Shown piece after piece: positions 1-5,576 of a stretch of DNA of 6,816 bases. Position numbers and translations under genes: made by a program. The notes beneath the pieces are model-generated. The model saw nothing but the letters and a program-made list of their open reading frames with translations, was not told the DNA's origin and did not search any database. Every line of letters begins with the position of its first letter. Within the stretch, counting starts at the first letter, position 1. The stretch spans positions 1-6,816 of the forward strand of contig VGKX01000055.1 in NCBI GenBank assembly GCA_016866895.1, written 5' to 3'. The DNA comes from Candidatus Parvarchaeota archaeon. GTDB lineage: Archaea > Micrarchaeota > Micrarchaeia > Anstonellales > VGKX01.

Positions 1-46
1 CAAGATTTCAGGCCTTGCCAAACTCTTTTCTTAATCCATTTCCCGA

Positions 47-56
47 TTTTAAATAA
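47..56 (+). promoter_or_regulatory. TATA-like box upstream of the LonB-like gene
   Basis: TTTTAAATAA resembles the archaeal TATA box (TTTAWATA). Transcription from it would start near position 80 and leave a leader of about 70 nt holding the inverted repeats described below. A weaker alternative is CTTAAACC at 121-128, about 25 nt before the ATG, which would give a leaderless mRNA. No Shine-Dalgarno sequence is visible before the ATG, which favours the leaderless option. The sequence cannot decide between them. Confidence 0.4.
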
Positions 57-73
57 CTCCGGGAGTTTGCCGC

Positions 74-88
74 CTCACTTAGCGTGAG
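74..88. repeat. Short inverted repeat (CTCAC/GTGAG)
   Basis: CTCAC (74-78) and GTGAG (84-88) form a perfect 5-bp stem around the loop TTAGC. It lies about 20 nt downstream of the TATA-like box at 47-56, so it would fall near the 5' end of a transcript from that box. It could be an RNA hairpin or a dyad operator. No T-run follows, so a terminator is unlikely. Confidence 0.35.
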
Positions 89-105
89 TGGCCAAGAAAA
101 TCGTC

Positions 106-129
106 GGGTTTAGTTAATCCCTTAAACCC
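106..129. repeat. Inverted repeat (GGGTTTA/TAAACCC) before the start codon
   Basis: GGGTTTA (106-112) and TAAACCC (123-129) are perfect 7-nt inverted repeats with a 10-nt spacer, ending 19 nt before the ATG at 149. The right arm overlaps the alternative TATA-like element, so a protein bound here would compete with TBP for a leaderless promoter. An RNA stem is the other reading. The regulatory role is inferred. Confidence 0.4.
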
Positions 130-148
130 TTCCCTGCATTAATAAATC

Positions 149-1576
149 ATGGCCGAGTGGTCAACCTCCCAAATTCCCCTGCCAAAAAATCCCCTTGAAA
201 TGGTCATCGGGCAGCAGGAGGTTGTCAAAACCGCAAGCCTTGTGGCAAGGCAAAGGCGGCACCTGTTTCTTGTTGGGCCGCCAGGCACCGGAAAATCCAT
301 GATTGCCCAGGCAATCGCATCCCTGCTTGAGCCGCCAAAATTTGAAATATCGGTTGTTCATGACCACGCTAATCCTGACAAGCCAATAGTTGAACTGCGC
401 ACAAGGGAGCAGGCAAGAGAGACCCCGGCCCAGCAGCCGCAAATCGGCAAGCTTGTCCCACCGTCCGCAGTCCCTATTTACGTTTCCGAAAAGCTTGGGT
501 TTCGCTGCAGGCACTGCGGCCAGCTTTCAGGCTGCAACCAGCCAAGCTGCCCAAGGTGCGGCTTTGAAAAATACCTATCAGACTCAAGCCTGTTTGATGA
601 CCTGCTTGCAATCGGGGAGCCTTCGTTTGAGGAGCAAGGCAGGGTACGGGCAATGGTCCAAATCGCAGACAAGCCAGAGCCGGTTTTCTACCAACGCGGC
701 ACAAACAACGCCGTGAGGATGCTGACATCAAGGGACCTGCAAAGGTTAAATACCCTGGAGCAGCGAAAACTCAGGAAAGTCATTGCGCCCCTTGACAGGA
801 AGACTTTTGTGCAGGCAACCGGAGCCTCAGAAACAGAGCTTCTCGGGGACATCAAGCACGACCCCTACGGAGGGCACCCGGAAATAGGCCTTGCACCCTA
901 CACGCGCGTTGTGCCTGGGGCAGTGCACGAGGCGCATGAGGGGATACTTTTCATTGATGAGCTTTCCACACTTGGGCACCTGCAGCGCTACCTGCTCACC
1001 GCGATGCAGGAAAAAAGGTTCCCGATAAGTGCTAGGAATGCGTCAAGCACGGGGGCTTGCGTCAAGGTGGAAAATGTCCCCTGCGACTTCATCTTTGTAA
1101 CCGCAGTCAACATAAATGACATGGGGCTCATTCTCCCACAGCTTCGCTCAAGGATAGTCGGCAGCGGCTATGAGCTTTTGCTCCAAACACACATGGCTGC
1201 AACAGAAGCCAACAAGCAAAAGCTCTTCCAGTTTGTGGCTCAGGAAATCGCAAAGGACGGGCACATTCCGCATGCAAGCCTGGAGGCTTGCGAAGCCCTG
1301 GCACTTGAAGCAAAAAAAAGGGCAGGCCAGCCAAACGCATACACGCTGAGGCTTCGGGGGCTTTCCGGCCTTGTAAAGGCGGCAGGCGACCTTGCTGCAA
1401 TGGATGGGGCAAGCCTTTTCGACTCTTCTCATGTAAAGGCCGCGCTTGCAAAATCAAAGTCCATTGAGCAGCAGCTTGGGGAAAAATACGACGGCTCCTG
1501 GTGGAAGGCAGGCATGGCGGACTTCGGCGCAAGCACGGGCCCAACAAAAAGCGGCCATGAAAATGAAATAGCCTGA
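149..1576 (+). CDS. LonB-like AAA+ ATPase lacking the protease domain, with inserted zinc ribbon
   Basis: The protein (475 aa) matches the AAA+ half of archaeal LonB. It has an N-terminal VIGQ motif (19-22), Walker A GPPGTGKS (43-50), the LonB-like ATGASETELLGDIKHDP segment (223-239), Walker B ILFIDE (266-271), TAMQEKRFPIS (284-294), a sensor-1 Asn (N321), LRSR arginine-finger region (332-335), and sensor 2 in TLRLRGLSGLV (399-409). LonB normally carries two membrane helices between Walker A and B. Here that insert is soluble and holds a zinc ribbon with Cys 120, 123, 134 and 137. LonB continues after the SLEQQ-like motif (here SIEQQ, 438-442) into an S16 Ser-Lys protease domain. This protein ends 33 residues later and a convergent gene begins 2 nt past the stop, so no protease follows. 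It is probably a cytosolic ATP-driven remodeler or unfoldase. Substrate and partner are unknown. The family call is firm; the role is inferred. Confidence 0.85.
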   Translation: MAEWSTSQIPLPKNPLEMVIGQQEVVKTASLVARQRRHLFLVGPPGTGKSMIAQAIASLLEPPKFEISVVHDHANPDKPIVELRTREQARETPAQQPQIGKLVPPSAVPIYVSEKLGFRCRHCGQLSGCNQPSCPRCGFEKYLSDSSLFDDLLAIGEPSFEEQGRVRAMVQIADKPEPVFYQRGTNNAVRMLTSRDLQRLNTLEQRKLRKVIAPLDRKTFVQATGASETELLGDIKHDPYGGHPEIGLAPYTRVVPGAVHEAHEGILFIDELSTLGHLQRYLLTAMQEKRFPISARNASSTGACVKVENVPCDFIFVTAVNINDMGLILPQLRSRIVGSGYELLLQTHMAATEANKQKLFQFVAQEIAKDGHIPHASLEACEALALEAKKRAGQPNAYTLRLRGLSGLVKAAGDLAAMDGASLFDSSHVKAALAKSKSIEQQLGEKYDGSWWKAGMADFGASTGPTKSGHENEIA

Positions 1577-1578
1577 TT

Positions 1579-1917
1579 TCAATGCGCGACTTTTTTGCCG
1601 CCCAGGGCCTGCTTTATTGCAAGTGCAAGCCCTGCCGCCATTAGAAAGCCCGTTGCAGCAAATACCACAAGACCCATCGCGCCAATTGCGTCAAATCCAC
1701 CTTCCTCTCCCTCTTCCTTGCCGACCTCTTCGTTGCCTGCCTTTGCGCCTGCGTTGGCGGCTTTCTTGCCGTCTGCTCCTTCAACCAAGCCGCCTTCCGT
1801 TTTCTGGGCATCTTTTTTGCCGCCGGAGGCGAATGCAAATCCTGCAAAAAGAATCGCTATTGCAAGAAGTGCAATAATCGCAAGTGCGGGTTTTTGAAAT
1901 CTCATCCCATATAGCAT
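1579..1917 (-). CDS. Small exported or membrane protein with Gly/Lys/Glu-rich linker
   Basis: The family of this 112-aa protein is not recognised. Residues 11-30 form a hydrophobic segment ending AGFAFA before SGGKK, which reads as a signal peptide or signal anchor. Residues 31-75 are a low-complexity linker rich in Gly, Ala, Lys and Glu. Residues 77-102 form a second membrane helix, followed by a short basic tail (GGKKVAH). If the N-terminal segment is cleaved, this is a single-pass protein with an extracytoplasmic linker; if not, a hairpin of two helices. The ATG at 1917 is chosen over the in-frame ATG at 1905 because AGGTGA lies 6 nt upstream of it. The gene is 61 nt downstream of aguA on the same strand, in AT-rich DNA, so it may be the last gene of that operon or have its own promoter. 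Its stop is 2 nt from that of the convergent LonB-like gene. Confidence 0.75.
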   Translation of the reverse strand: MLYGMRFQKPALAIIALLAIAILFAGFAFASGGKKDAQKTEGGLVEGADGKKAANAGAKAGNEEVGKEEGEEGGFDAIGAMGLVVFAATGFLMAAGLALAIKQALGGKKVAH

Positions 1918-1923
1918 AAAAAA

Positions 1924-1929
1924 TCACCT
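1924..1929 (-). promoter_or_regulatory. Shine-Dalgarno site for the small membrane protein
   Basis: The minus strand reads AGGTGA followed by six T residues and then ATG. AGGTGA pairs with the CACCU-type 3' end of archaeal 16S rRNA. The 6-nt spacing fixes the start at 1917 rather than 1905. The 61-nt gap up to aguA is very AT-rich and could hold a promoter, but no single TATA box stands out. Confidence 0.7.
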
Positions 1930-1978
1930 TTAATTTTATTAATTATTAAATTATCAATCCATATTTCATTTTCGTTCT

Positions 1979-3064
1979 TTATACTTTTGGCTCCTGCTGC
2001 GTCACGCAGTGTATGCCCCCATAGCCATAAACAAGCTCCTTTGCCTGGATTGGCACAACTTCGTGCTTTGGAAAGCATGTTTGCAATGTTTCCTGTGCCG
2101 CCTTGTCCTTCCTGTCACCAAAAACTGGAAGCAGCACAATCCCGTTTGCCATGTAAAAATTCGCATAGCTTGCAGGAAGCCGCCTGTTCTCCACTGGGTC
2201 TATTATCGCGGCTGGCATGGGCAGTTTTATTGTCTCAAAGCGCTTGCAAAGCGATGAGTATGCGGCCGCAAGGGGCTTGCGGTTTGCATCCGCCTTGTTT
2301 TCTTCGTATGCGCAAACGACCGTCTCCTTGCCGACAAAACGGGCAAAATCATCCACGTGCCCGTCCGTGTCATCACCTGCTATTCCATCTTTTAGCCAAA
2401 TGACCTCATCCACGCCTAAATTGTTTTTCAAATGCCCTTCTATCTGTGTCCTTCCCAGTTTTGGATTTCTATTTTTGTTCAAAAGGCATTGCTCGGTAAC
2501 AAGCACCGTTCCCTGGCCGTTAACCTCAATTGAGCCGCCTTCCATGACTATGTTTGGCCTGAAAACCTGCAATCCTGCCGCCTCCTGCAACTTTGCGATT
2601 TGCTCCCCTGCTGCGTTGTCAGGCAACAAGTCATCGTATTTTTCGCCCCATGCGTTGAATATCCATTTCACCGCAGCCTTTGCGCCAGCAGTTCCAACGG
2701 TCTTTCCAGCGCCGTTTTCATTTTCCGACAAGTTTTTTCTTTTCAAAAGAAAAGTCAGCCCATAGTCGCGCATCCAGACGTCGGCGCTTTTGATGTTGTA
2801 AAAAACCAGATTCCTGCAAGCAACTCCATTTGCATGCAAAATGCTTCTAACCCTCTGCTCTTCCTGTGAGTTATCCACAAGTATCTTTACCGCTTCCCCA
2901 TCCTGCAGCGCCCCAACCATCTGGCAGTAGATTTTCTCCACTGCATCAATTATGTCAGATGGAAAAGTAAGCGGGTTTTTCGGCCAGGAAAGCCATGTTG
3001 CTTCATGGGCCGTCCACTCCGCTGGCATGAAGTAGCCCTGCTTCTTTGGCGTAGAATCAACCAT
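1979..3064 (-). CDS. aguA: Agmatine deiminase
   Basis: Agmatine deiminase (agmatine iminohydrolase, EC 3.5.3.12) hydrolyses agmatine to N-carbamoylputrescine and ammonia. The protein (361 aa, normal for the family) shows the family signatures in order: MPAEWTAHEATWLSWP (13-28), VWMRDYG (96-102), FNAWGEKYDD (136-145), EGGSIEVNG (175-183), DDTDGHVDDFARF (231-243) and a C-terminal GGIHCVTQQ (349-357). From the peptidylarginine-deiminase fold, Cys353 is the expected nucleophile and His236 the expected general acid/base, with acidic residues from the RD and EGG motifs binding guanidinium. Residues about 108-131 (Lys/Asn/Gly/Ala-rich) look like a lineage-specific insertion in a surface loop. The start lies 6 nt after the aguB stop. 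The only upstream Shine-Dalgarno-like sequence is AAGGG inside the end of aguB, which suggests translational coupling. The product feeds AguB, the next enzyme. Confidence 0.95.
   Translation of the reverse strand: MVDSTPKKQGYFMPAEWTAHEATWLSWPKNPLTFPSDIIDAVEKIYCQMVGALQDGEAVKILVDNSQEEQRVRSILHANGVACRNLVFYNIKSADVWMRDYGLTFLLKRKNLSENENGAGKTVGTAGAKAAVKWIFNAWGEKYDDLLPDNAAGEQIAKLQEAAGLQVFRPNIVMEGGSIEVNGQGTVLVTEQCLLNKNRNPKLGRTQIEGHLKNNLGVDEVIWLKDGIAGDDTDGHVDDFARFVGKETVVCAYEENKADANRKPLAAAYSSLCKRFETIKLPMPAAIIDPVENRRLPASYANFYMANGIVLLPVFGDRKDKAAQETLQTCFPKHEVVPIQAKELVYGYGGIHCVTQQEPKV
2735..2753. repeat. 19-nt palindrome inside aguA
   Basis: TTTTCTTTT (2735-2743), a central C, and AAAAGAAAA (2745-2753) form a perfect 9-bp inverted repeat. 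It encodes the LLKRK stretch of AguA (residues about 106-110), at the front edge of the inserted low-complexity loop. It may be chance from A/T-rich Lys and Leu codons or a scar of the insertion. Confidence 0.5.
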
Positions 3065-3070
3065 GCAAAT

Positions 3071-3970
3071 CTAGCCCTTTGCGCTCTCAAGTATCTTTTT
3101 GTACTGGTCAGGCCGCCTGCACTTCATAAAGCGCCAGCCTTCCCGCACCTTTTCACTGTGCGACAAATCAACCTTGACGACCATTGCCTCTTCTTTGCCG
3201 CCCGCCCTTGCAAGCGTTTTTCCAAATGCGTCACAGACAAACGAGCCGCCCCAAAAATCCATCCTGCCCTCGCTGCCGCACCTGTTCACCCCTGCCACAA
3301 TTACGCCGTTTGCAATGGCATGGCCGCGCATGACATTCTCCCAAGCCTCCTGCCAGTTTCCTTCAGCCTGTTCAATCCCCCTTACTGTTGCAATGGCAGT
3401 TGGGTAAAATATCAATTCAGTCCCCTCAAGTGCAACTGCCCGCGCAGCCTCTGGAAACCACTGGTCATAGCAAATCAGCGGGGCGATTTTAATCTTGCGG
3501 GTTTTTTCCGCTCCCCCTATTCCAACTTCAAACACCTTGAAGCCCAAATCCCCGGGCTCAAAATAATCCTGCTCAAAGTAGCATTGGTCGTGCGGTATGT
3601 GGATTTTCCTGTATTTGCCAAGCATCCTGCCCGTTGAGTCAAAAACGCAGGACGTGTTGTAGAACCTGCCGCTTTTTTCATCCTTTTCGTAAATTGAGCC
3701 GCCAATTATGGCAATCCCGTTTTCTTTTGCAGCAAGTGAAAGCGCATCGGTTGCCTTTCCGGGTATTGCTTGCGCAAAATTTGCCGCATCACTTTTCCTG
3801 TTTTCCTCCTGGGCAAAGTAGGGCGCGGTGAAAAGCTCGGGCAGGCACACAATCTGTGCGCCTTGCTTTGAGCATTTTTCAACAATGTTAAGGGCCTTTG
3901 ACAGGTTGTCCTGTGCAGCCTCTCCCATGCCCATTTGCACAAGGCCGAGCCTGACGATGTTTTTATCCAT
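3071..3970 (-). CDS. aguB: N-carbamoylputrescine amidase
   Basis: This nitrilase-superfamily enzyme (EC 3.5.1.53) hydrolyses N-carbamoylputrescine to putrescine, CO2 and ammonia, completing the agmatine route started by AguA. The Glu-Lys-Cys triad is visible: Glu45 in CLPELF, Lys122 in YRKIHIP and Cys167 in LICYDQWFPE. Further signatures typical of the carbamoylputrescine branch are YFEPGD (136-141), FYPTAI (188-193), NWQEAWENVMRGHAIANG (205-222) and the C-terminal GWRFMKCRRPDQY (278-290). The ORF is open to 4003, but the ATG at 3970 is preferred. AGGTGA lies 7 nt upstream of it, the protein then begins MDKNIVRLGLVQ as in the family, and the extra 11 residues would be encoded by leader and repeat DNA. 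The length is then 299 aa, normal for the family. It is the first gene of the aguBA operon. Confidence 0.95.
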   Translation of the reverse strand: MDKNIVRLGLVQMGMGEAAQDNLSKALNIVEKCSKQGAQIVCLPELFTAPYFAQEENRKSDAANFAQAIPGKATDALSLAAKENGIAIIGGSIYEKDEKSGRFYNTSCVFDSTGRMLGKYRKIHIPHDQCYFEQDYFEPGDLGFKVFEVGIGGAEKTRKIKIAPLICYDQWFPEAARAVALEGTELIFYPTAIATVRGIEQAEGNWQEAWENVMRGHAIANGVIVAGVNRCGSEGRMDFWGGSFVCDAFGKTLARAGGKEEAMVVKVDLSHSEKVREGWRFMKCRRPDQYKKILESAKG

Positions 3971-3977
3971 TCTTTTT

Positions 3978-3983
3978 TCACCT
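3978..3983 (-). promoter_or_regulatory. Shine-Dalgarno site that sets the aguB start
   Basis: The minus strand reads AGGTGA, then 7 nt (AAAAAAG), then ATG at 3970. This supports initiation at MDKNIV and argues against the upstream in-frame ATG at 4003, which has no such site and lies in the tandem repeats. Confidence 0.75.
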
Positions 3984-3998
3984 GTTAATAATATGCTA

Positions 3999-4049
3999 AT
4001 CATAATTTGCTATCATTATTTGAAATCATTATTTGCAGTCATTATTGCA
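3999..4049. repeat. Four tandem 13-nt AT-rich units in the aguB upstream region
   Basis: On the plus strand the units are ATCATAATTTGCT (3999-4011), ATCATTATTTGAA (4012-4024), ATCATTATTTGCA (4025-4037) and GTCATTATTGCA (4038-4049, one base short). A more degenerate copy, TTAATAATATGCT (3985-3997), matches the first unit at 10 of 13 positions. The array lies just before the aguB Shine-Dalgarno site, where the aguB TATA box should be; AAATAATG-like cores on the minus strand could serve as that box. Head-to-tail units spaced a little over one helical turn suggest a cooperative regulator site. This function is inferred. Confidence 0.8.
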
Positions 4050-4079
4050 AGAGCCTAAACGTAATTTTTATCTGCAATG

Positions 4080-4090
4080 TTTTTAAACTA
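4080..4090 (+). promoter_or_regulatory. TATA-like box for the DUF4870-like gene
   Basis: TTTTTAAACTA is centred about 21-27 nt before the candidate ATGs at 4106 and 4112, the spacing expected for a leaderless archaeal transcript. No Shine-Dalgarno sequence precedes either ATG. Its position also argues against starting the gene at the upstream ATG at 4007, which would not be in the mRNA. Confidence 0.6.
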
Positions 4091-4105
4091 TGGATTATAA
4101 TTCCA

Positions 4106-4549
4106 ATGACTATGGCAAAGGAACTCAAATTCACGCAGGAAAAGCCGGAAGGAAAAAGCGAAGGGAAAAGGCCGGATTTTGAGACAAAAATGGCCGCACT
4201 TTCCTATGCGAGTGCAATAATAACAAGCTTTGCAGGCCCGCTTGCAATTTACTTTGCCGCAAAACCCGATGATTCTTATACGCGAAAAAACGCATCAACT
4301 GCGGCGCTTTTTGCAGTCGCCGAAATAGTGCTTTTCACGGCACTTCTTTTGGTTCTTGCAGTGGTTTATTTTGCCGTTGGCTTTGTTGCAAAAAGCTTCC
4401 AGTTTTATGCACTTGTCTTTTGTGCCATTGTGTTTTTGTTCGTTGTTGCCGTGCTAAAAGCTGCACTTGTCTTTCTTGCATATAAGGCGTACAATGGCGA
4501 GCCTGCTGCAATCCCGCTTCTCTCAAAGTATGCTGAAAAATTCGAATAA
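4106..4549 (+). CDS. Predicted three-helix membrane protein, DUF4870/Tic20-like
   Basis: This 147-aa protein has a charged cytosolic N-terminus (1-28, rich in Lys and Glu) and then three hydrophobic segments at about 31-51, 64-92 and 99-127. A short tail ends IPLLSKYAEKF. The pattern resembles DUF4870/Tic20-like proteins: an ALSY motif opening helix 1, GPLAIYF, a polar loop (KPDDSYTRKNAS) in place of the usual F-x-R-x-H-A-x-Q, and a closing NGE-x-x-x-IPLL motif (130-139). The histidine and glutamine of the loop are missing. Family members are common in archaea and bacteria but lack an established function. The start at 4106 is set by the TATA-like box; ATG 4112 (145 aa, MAKELK) is equally possible. 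The gene diverges from aguBA and converges on the nuclease gene with a 16-nt gap. Confidence 0.75.
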   Translation: MTMAKELKFTQEKPEGKSEGKRPDFETKMAALSYASAIITSFAGPLAIYFAAKPDDSYTRKNASTAALFAVAEIVLFTALLLVLAVVYFAVGFVAKSFQFYALVFCAIVFLFVVAVLKAALVFLAYKAYNGEPAAIPLLSKYAEKFE

Positions 4550-4557
4550 TTCCCCGC

Positions 4558-4563
4558 TTTTTT
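4558..4563 (+). terminator. T-tract after the DUF4870-like gene
   Basis: Six T residues follow a short GC-rich stretch (CCCCGC), 8 nt after the stop codon and in the 16-nt gap before the convergent gene. Archaeal RNA polymerase terminates at T-rich tracts without needing a hairpin, so this is a plausible intrinsic terminator. Confidence 0.4.
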
Positions 4564-4565
4564 CT

Positions 4566-5408
4566 TCAATACCTTTTTGACATTGCCTGCCTTGCCTCGA
4601 CAAGCAATCCATCAAGTGTCTTTTGCGGCATGCCTGTTTTGGAAAGCTCGGTGTAATCCGCCTTGAGTAGCTCCGGAACAAGTATTATCCCTGCGTTGTG
4701 CAGCTTGTTGAAAGACCACCTGTCAAGCCTTGTAAGTATTGTTATCGGATAGAGCTTGTTTTCCTCAATTCTTACCTGTATGCTCTCGCTTGCAGGAAAT
4801 CCCCACCCCAAAAGCTTCAAGCCGACGCAATCCGCGTATTTTATCGTTTCTGTTGTGAATTTTGTGTTTGTCACAAGCCACGATGAAGTAAGATGCGGGT
4901 TTGCTTCACTCACGTCAAGATAGCGCGCCCATGAATAAAGTGCTGATTGTATGTGGCAGCGCGTTCCAAGCATGTTGTGGAACTTGCATTCGATTATCGA
5001 GTCGACACGCGGTTTCTCGCCTGTTGCATCCCTATGGGCTACGACGTCTATTTCGTGGCTCACGCACCTGCCCTGCAGGATTTGGCGCAAGCGTGTCTGG
5101 TAGCCCCTCCCCTTCAATATGGCGCCTATGAATGTCTCAAACGGGTAGCCTTCTGGCCCAAGCTTTGCAAGCGCGCCCTTTAGTGAAAATCTCGCGGCAG
5201 CTCCGGGGCGCAAGTTCTGAAGAGTTTCAAAAGCCAATCTGTAAATCTCCTTTGTGCTCATGCCATTTTTGAACTTTGGCTGTATCTCATCAAGCACCTC
5301 AAATGAAAGCGCCTTTGAAGCGCCGCTTCGCAAAATCGCCTGCCTGATTTTTTCAGGATTCAGAGGCTCAAGTGTGCCGTCGTCCTTTTTTACAACTATC
5401 TGTGCCAT
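4566..5408 (-). CDS. ATP-cone, Mrr-like PD-(D/E)xK nuclease, HhH fusion
   Basis: Three parts can be read in this 280-aa protein. Residues 1-88 are an ATP-cone: VVKKDDGTLEPLNPEKIRQAIL (5-26), then a helical part ending in FSLKGALAKLGPEGYPFE (74-91). The ATP-cone is the nucleotide-sensing domain of ribonucleotide reductases and NrdR. Residues about 92-205 are a restriction-endonuclease-like (Mrr-type) fold. Its catalytic set is HEID (Asp121) and IECK (Glu140, Lys142), followed by HIQSALYSWARYLD (152-165) and VTNTKFTTETIKYAD (179-193), which are typical of this nuclease family. Residues about 222-278 (LTRLDRWSFNKL, AGIILVPELLKAD, LDGLLVEARQAM) look like a helix-hairpin-helix DNA-binding region. 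A nucleotide-regulated DNA endonuclease is the natural inference, but the target is unknown. No methyltransferase is nearby, which argues against a classical restriction-modification pair. The start at 5408 suits a leaderless promoter. Confidence 0.85.
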   Translation of the reverse strand: MAQIVVKKDDGTLEPLNPEKIRQAILRSGASKALSFEVLDEIQPKFKNGMSTKEIYRLAFETLQNLRPGAAARFSLKGALAKLGPEGYPFETFIGAILKGRGYQTRLRQILQGRCVSHEIDVVAHRDATGEKPRVDSIIECKFHNMLGTRCHIQSALYSWARYLDVSEANPHLTSSWLVTNTKFTTETIKYADCVGLKLLGWGFPASESIQVRIEENKLYPITILTRLDRWSFNKLHNAGIILVPELLKADYTELSKTGMPQKTLDGLLVEARQAMSKRY

Positions 5409-5428
5409 TGCAAATGCTTTGATGGCAG

Positions 5429-5441
5429 GTTAAATAAAACA
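5429..5441 (-). promoter_or_regulatory. TATA-like box for the ATP-cone nuclease gene
   Basis: The minus strand reads GTTTTATTTAACC, centred about 27 nt upstream of the ATG at 5408, with no Shine-Dalgarno sequence between them. This fits leaderless transcription of the nuclease gene. Confidence 0.6.
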
Positions 5442-5537
5442 CTTCACATTTAAGCCAATTGCTGAAAAACATCACACGCAGCGGCTGAACATCCCCAATT
5501 TGTGCAACTACGCCATCCTTTTCGCGCGTTCCAAATC

Positions 5538-5545
5538 TTTAAATA
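5538..5545 (+). promoter_or_regulatory. TATA box for the secreted repeat protein
   Basis: TTTAAATA is an exact match to the archaeal consensus TTTAWATA. It predicts a transcription start near 5565-5570 and a leader of roughly 10 nt before the ATG at 5577. It therefore excludes the in-frame upstream ATG at 5502 as the start. Confidence 0.65.
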
Positions 5546-5576
5546 CTCCATTTCAGAAACATTACTGGCAATTACT

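Noticed and set aside
1..87. C-terminal end of an upstream plus-strand gene
   Set aside because: All three plus frames are open from the edge (to stops at 32-34, 54-56 and 85-87), and each gives only 10-28 residues. None can be preferred, although the frame ending at 34 (KISGLAKLFS) is the most protein-like.
1595..1897. Pro/Ala/Ser-rich plus-strand ORF of 100 codons opposite the small membrane protein
   Set aside because: The minus-strand reading has a Shine-Dalgarno site, a signal-like segment and a second membrane helix. The plus-strand reading is the antisense of Gly/Ala/Lys codons and has no start signal.
2217..2765. Plus-strand ORF of 182 codons opposite aguA
   Set aside because: It lies inside aguA, whose product has the full set of family motifs and active-site residues. 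The antisense translation is Ser/Pro/Phe-rich and has no start signals.
3005..3637. Plus-strand ORF of 210 codons opposite the aguB/aguA junction
   Set aside because: It spans the ends of two well-supported enzymes on the other strand, and its translation has no recognisable domain. It is a shadow of GC-biased codons.
3999..4049. CRISPR array
   Set aside because: The 13-nt units are directly head to tail with no spacers, are far shorter than CRISPR repeats, and no cas gene is present.
4007..4105. N-terminal extension of the DUF4870-like protein starting at ATG 4007
   Set aside because: The extension would be encoded by the 13-nt repeats and the TATA-like box at 4080-4090, and it lies upstream of the expected transcript start.
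4566..5408. Classical type II or type IV restriction gene of a restriction-modification pair
   Set aside because: No methyltransferase or specificity gene is in the window, and the N-terminal ATP-cone points to nucleotide regulation instead.
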